11,618 nt of DNA, taken from positions 1 through 11,618 of the forward strand of contig NZ_CAJLUB010000048.1 of the NCBI RefSeq assembly GCF_905209685.1, given 5' to 3'. The notes under the pieces were generated by a model. The model did not search any database and was not told the origin of the DNA. It saw only the letters and a list, made by a program, of their open reading frames with translations. This DNA is from an uncultured Veillonella sp. Its GTDB lineage: Bacteria > Bacillota > Negativicutes > Veillonellales > Veillonellaceae. The number at the start of each line of letters is the position of its first letter. Within the stretch, counting starts at the first letter, position 1. Positions 8,785 to 11,618 of this stretch are shown here, piece by piece. Position numbers and translations under genes: made by a program.

Positions 8785-9789
8785 TTATTTCCCTGTCTGT
8801 GAAATACCTAAATGCTCATAGGCAAGTTTAGTAGCCACCCTCCCACGCGGTGTACGTCCTAAAAATCCTAATTGCATCAAATATGGTTCATACACATCTT
8901 CGATGGTATCTCTCTCTTCGCTGATAGCAGCTGCAATAGTATCTATTCCTACCGGACCGCCATCATACTTTTCAATAATACACTCCAACACACGTCGATC
9001 GATTCGATCGAGCCCTTCTTTGTCAATATATAAACGCTGTAACGCATCATCTGCAATACTTTGAGTGATAACCCCATCACCTATGACTTGTGCAAAATCA
9101 CGTACCCGTTTAAGTAGACGATTTGCGATACGCGGCGTTCCCCTTGAACGACGCGCAATTTCACTGGCCCCAGTCGACTCAATACCGATATGGAGTATTT
9201 CTGCCGCCCGAGTCACAATAAACTCTAATTCCGGTTGTTTATAATATTCCAACCGGTTAATAATCCCAAAGCGGTCCCGCAATGGTGCCGCCAAAGCCCC
9301 AGCTCGTGTGGTAGCACCTACCAAAGTAAACTTTGGCAAATCGATGCGCACCGTTCGAGCACTTGGGCCCTTACCGATGATAATATCGATTGCATAGTCC
9401 TCCATAGCAGAGTACAATACTTCCTCTACACTGCGAGACAAGCGATGAATTTCATCGATAAATAATACATCGTGATCATCTAAATTCGTTAAGATCGCAG
9501 CCAAGTCGCCTGACTTTTCAATAGCAGGACCAGATGTTATGCGAAAGTTAACACCCAATTCATTCGCAATAATACCTGCTAATGTAGTCTTTCCTAGACC
9601 TGGTGGACCATACAGCAATACATGATCTAATGCTTCACCACGCTGCTTTGCAGCCTGAATATAGACATTTAGATTGCCTTTAGCCTCTTCTTGACCAACA
9701 TATTCGTTAAAGAATTTTGGTCGCAAGCTATATTGCCACATATCTTCTTCGTGCTCGCCATTTCCGACAAGGCGTACTTCTTCGTTCAT
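8785..9789 (-). CDS. ruvB: Holliday junction branch migration ATPase RuvB
   Basis: RuvB is the hexameric AAA+ motor that, loaded by RuvA, drives branch migration of Holliday junctions. The 334 residues carry Walker [10 protein letters not shown] (61-69), Walker B LFIDEIH (109-115, Asp112 and Glu113), sensor 1 VGATTRAG (157-164) and the arginine finger in PLRDRFG (169-175, probably Arg171). A C-terminal winged-helix domain at about 255-328 contains [10 protein letters not shown]. Everything needed for activity is present. The ATG lies 2 nt after the ruvA stop, with AAAGGA 8 nt upstream inside the end of ruvA, so translation is probably coupled. Confidence 0.99.
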   Translation of the reverse strand: MNEEVRLVGNGEHEEDMWQYSLRPKFFNEYVGQEEAKGNLNVYIQAAKQRGEALDHVLLYGPPGLGKTTLAGIIANELGVNFRITSGPAIEKSGDLAAILTNLDDHDVLFIDEIHRLSRSVEEVLYSAMEDYAIDIIIGKGPSARTVRIDLPKFTLVGATTRAGALAAPLRDRFGIINRLEYYKQPELEFIVTRAAEILHIGIESTGASEIARRSRGTPRIANRLLKRVRDFAQVIGDGVITQSIADDALQRLYIDKEGLDRIDRRVLECIIEKYDGGPVGIDTIAAAISEERDTIEDVYEPYLMQLGFLGRTPRGRVATKLAYEHLGISQTGK

Positions 9790-9791
9790 CC

Positions 9792-10400
9792 TTATCGTCC
9801 TTTCCCAAGCTCAATCAAGCTGACCTTAATCAACTCAGATACATCACGCTTACCATCATCTAAAGACTCTACAATATCAGCCACATCTCGCTCTGAATAG
9901 CCTAGCGACACAAGAGCCTCAATGGCCTCACCGGCAGCACCACTAGCAGCAACGCCCATCGGCTGTATGGCTGCTGGTGATTCTGCAGATATATGCGTCA
10001 TCTTCGCTAACTTATCCTTTAATTCAAGAACAAGTCGCTCTGCAGACTTCTTACCAATGCCCGGCAATTTCGTTAATTGCTGCACTTGGCCATTGATAAC
10101 AGCTAATTTGAAAGCCTCTGGTGTCATGCCAGACAAGATGCCAAGCCCCACCTTAGGCCCTATACCAGAAACAGAAATGAGTAAAATAAACAACTCATAC
10201 TCCTCTTCCGTCCAAAAGCCATAGAGTTGCATCGCATCTTCACGTACATTGAGATACGTGAATAGCATCGCCTCATGACCTTCAATCAATTGTTGTCGCG
10301 TAGTGGTCGGCACATATACACGATACCCTACGCCATGTACATCTACATAACAAGACTCTTTAAAGAGATGTGTTACGATGCCCCGTACATACCCTATCAT
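9792..10400 (-). CDS. ruvA: Holliday junction binding protein RuvA
   Basis: RuvA binds the four-way junction as a tetramer and recruits RuvB. The 202-residue protein shows the three expected domains: an N-terminal OB fold (1-62, with MIGYVRG and [10 protein letters not shown]), a middle domain with two helix-hairpin-helix motifs ([13 protein letters not shown] at 77-89 and [16 protein letters not shown] at 112-127), and a flexible Ala-rich linker (about 138-157). The small C-terminal RuvB-binding domain (158-200) contains [13 protein letters not shown]. Its ATG shares one base with the ruvC stop (TAATG), and AAGAGG lies upstream within ruvC. Confidence 0.98.
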   Translation of the reverse strand: MIGYVRGIVTHLFKESCYVDVHGVGYRVYVPTTTRQQLIEGHEAMLFTYLNVREDAMQLYGFWTEEEYELFILLISVSGIGPKVGLGILSGMTPEAFKLAVINGQVQQLTKLPGIGKKSAERLVLELKDKLAKMTHISAESPAAIQPMGVAASGAAGEAIEALVSLGYSERDVADIVESLDDGKRDVSELIKVSLIELGKGR

Positions 10401-10894
10401 TATACCAACCTCTTCAATCTATCATTGTGAGAACTATGAGCCGTACAAATAGCGACAGCCAATGCATCTGCCGTATCATCAGGCTTAATTTTCTCACGAA
10501 TCCCCAAAATATTCATTGTCATATAAATGACCTGATTCTTATCAGCCTTGCCGTAACCTGTAACGGCTTGCTTGATTTGCAGCGGTGTATATTCATAAAT
10601 AGGAATACGCTGTTGTTCAGCCGCTAATAAGATAACACCACGTGCTTGACCGACCTTGATGGCCGTCGTTACATTGCGGTTGAAGAATAATTCTTCTACC
10701 CCGAACTTATCAGGCTTGAATTCCTCTAGAATATCACTTAGGTCATTAAATAAAATTTCCAACCGCTGTGAATCTGTTAATTCCTTAGGAGTTGTAATAG
10801 CCCCATAGGCTACAGGTGTTAATTTGCTCCCCTTCACGTCAATAATGCCATAACCGCATATAGCCGTGCCTGGGTCAATACCTATAATTCGCAC
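10400..10894 (-). CDS. ruvC: Crossover junction endodeoxyribonuclease RuvC (GTG start)
   Basis: RuvC is the metal-dependent dimeric nuclease that resolves Holliday junctions after RuvAB branch migration. The 164-residue length is normal. The acidic catalytic set is complete: Asp7 in IGIDPGT (4-10), Glu67 in FGVEELFF (64-71), and Asp140 and Asp143 in DDTADALAVA (139-148). The start is GTG (10894-10892): MRIIGIDPG is the usual RuvC N-terminus, and AAGGGGG lies 5 nt upstream. It is the first gene of the operon, with a promoter about 65 nt upstream. Carrying RuvC is informative, because Bacillus-type Firmicutes use RecU instead. Confidence 0.98.
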   Translation of the reverse strand: MRIIGIDPGTAICGYGIIDVKGSKLTPVAYGAITTPKELTDSQRLEILFNDLSDILEEFKPDKFGVEELFFNRNVTTAIKVGQARGVILLAAEQQRIPIYEYTPLQIKQAVTGYGKADKNQVIYMTMNILGIREKIKPDDTADALAVAICTAHSSHNDRLKRLV

Positions 10895-10899
10895 CTTAA

Positions 10900-10906
10900 C
10901 CCCCTT
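10900..10906 (-). promoter_or_regulatory. Ribosome binding site supporting the ruvC GTG start
   Basis: AAGGGGG on the minus strand ends 5 nt before the GTG codon. The GTG start keeps the catalytic Asp at position 7, as in known RuvC proteins. No in-frame ATG near it would preserve that residue. Confidence 0.75.
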
Positions 10907-10957
10907 AGTTTAAAAATGAGATAAGCTGTCGCCTACCTCCATTACATAATCTATTTT

Positions 10958-10986
10958 ATTATAGCACAATACCACATCGAAGTTCA
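10958..10986 (-). promoter_or_regulatory. Promoter of the ruvC-to-secF operon
   Basis: On the minus strand a consensus -10 box TATAAT (10963-10958) is preceded directly by TGC, making an extended -10. The -35 at 17-nt spacing is poor (TGAACT, 10986-10981), which the extended -10 can offset. The predicted start near 10951 gives a leader of about 57 nt before ruvC. It lies between the yebC terminator and ruvC, the only place a new transcript needs to start. No LexA box of the GAAC-N4-GTTC type is seen, so SOS control is not supported here. Confidence 0.7.
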
Positions 10987-11056
10987 TGAATTTCCATAGA
11001 AAAATTTATAAGAAACTCATTAATTTTCATATTCCCAATGGTTCTCTAAAAAATAC

Positions 11057-11087
11057 ATAAAAAAGGAGCACCTTTAAAGTGCTCCTT
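11057..11087 (-). terminator. Intrinsic terminator of yebC
   Basis: A perfect 9-bp stem (11063-11071 with 11079-11087, arm AAGGAGCAC) has a 7-nt loop. It is followed on the minus strand by a run of six T (11064-11059) overlapping the stem base. It lies 7 nt past the yebC stop codon and separates yebC from the ruv operon. Confidence 0.88.
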
Positions 11088-11094
11088 ATCATAA

Positions 11095-11618
11095 TTATTC
11101 TTCTTCGTCGTCTGGCAAAATACCATTGTGATATACGTTTTGCACATCATCAAGATCATCCAATACGTCGAGCATTTTTTGCATTTTTACAGCATCATCA
11201 CCAGTCAACTCAATAGTTGTATCTGGAATCATTGTAATTTTAGCTACTTCTGTTTCAATGCCCGCATCAGCAAGAGCTGCTTCTACAGCATCATAGTCTT
11301 CAGGAGTAGTATAAATTTCAAATACATCATCTTCAGACTTAAGATCTTCTGCACCTGCTTCAAGAGCAAGCATAGTCAATTCATCTTCGTCATGACCTTC
11401 TTTATCGATAACGAAAACGCCTTTAGATTTGAACATCCAGCCTACGCAACCGCTTTCACCAAGATTACCACCTTGTTTGGAGAAAGCATGACGCACATCA
11501 GCAGCCGCACGGTTACGATTATCCGTCATAACTTCTACAGTAACGGCAACACCGGCAGGACCATAACCTTCATATACGATTTCTTCGTATGCGTTCATAT
11601 CCGTAGCGCCAACGCCCT
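11095..11618 (-). CDS. yebC: YebC/TACO1 family protein, N-terminus outside the window
   Basis: This is the C-terminal two thirds of a YebC/PmpR/TACO1 family protein. Landmarks are YEEIVYEGYGPAGVAVTVEVMTD, with the frame then running through NRNRAAADVRHAFSKQGG and GNLGESGCVGWMF, and an acidic C-terminus ending DDEEE. The frame stays open to the right edge (GVGATD precedes the Met at 11598). That Met is internal, and roughly 70-80 residues, including the usual MAGHSKW start, are missing because the window ends. The family was long labelled a transcriptional regulator, but later work supports a role at the ribosome in translating difficult (for example proline-rich) stretches. A yebC gene next to ruvC is a common pairing in bacteria. 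Here yebC has its own terminator. Confidence 0.95.
   Translation of the reverse strand, partial: GVGATDMNAYEEIVYEGYGPAGVAVTVEVMTDNRNRAAADVRHAFSKQGGNLGESGCVGWMFKSKGVFVIDKEGHDEDELTMLALEAGAEDLKSEDDVFEIYTTPEDYDAVEAALADAGIETEVAKITMIPDTTIELTGDDAVKMQKMLDVLDDLDDVQNVYHNGILPDDEEE

Noticed and set aside
10910..10942. A 10-codon frame (ATG to TAA) in the leader of ruvC, a possible leader peptide
   Set aside because: It would begin only about 9 nt after the predicted transcript start with no binding site, has no regulatory codon run, and is short enough to arise by chance.
10895..11048. LexA/SOS box controlling the ruv operon
   Set aside because: I looked for GAAC-N4-GTTC type sites. Only partial half-sites (GAAC near 10982-10985) and a short TTCATGAA palindrome are present.

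Overview
The window looks like a core chromosomal segment of a low-GC Firmicute. The best fit is Negativicutes, probably Veillonella, judging from gene order, base composition and protein style; this is recognition without a database comparison. Every gene lies on the minus strand, so transcription runs from right to left. I see no mobile element, CRISPR array, tRNA or phage gene, and no undescribed multi-gene system. Most of the window is a conserved housekeeping operon, and the interest is in details of its organisation.

Layout in the direction of transcription: (1) the 3' part of yebC enters from the right edge and ends at a strong intrinsic terminator. (2) An extended -10 promoter near 10960 starts a tightly packed ten-gene operon: ruvC, ruvA, ruvB, a SpoIID/LytB-like secreted protein, queA, tgt, yajC, 5-formyltetrahydrofolate cyclo-ligase, secD, secF. 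It ends at a 13-bp stem terminator at 1839-1873. Most junctions overlap by 1-4 nt or are separated by at most about 20 nt, which suggests translational coupling. The one larger internal gap (77 nt, before yajC) holds a possible secondary promoter. (3) A single-gene unit for an MFS efflux-type transporter has its own candidate promoter and terminator. (4) After an AT-rich gap, tandem strong promoters and a boxA-like leader run off the left edge. They almost certainly drive an rRNA operon whose 16S gene lies just outside.

The operon joins four jobs: Holliday junction branch migration and resolution (RuvABC), queuosine modification of tRNA (QueA and Tgt), the accessory Sec translocon (YajC, SecD, SecF), and one enzyme each for peptidoglycan remodelling (SpoIID/LytB-like) and folate salvage. 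From general knowledge, the ruv-queA-tgt-yajC-secDF order is widely conserved in Firmicutes. The SpoIID-like gene inside it is notable because Veillonella does not form spores.

Points that affect annotation: secD starts with TTG and ruvC with GTG. yebC is cut by the window edge, so the Met codon at 11598 is internal. The cyclo-ligase gene ends in three consecutive in-frame TAG codons.
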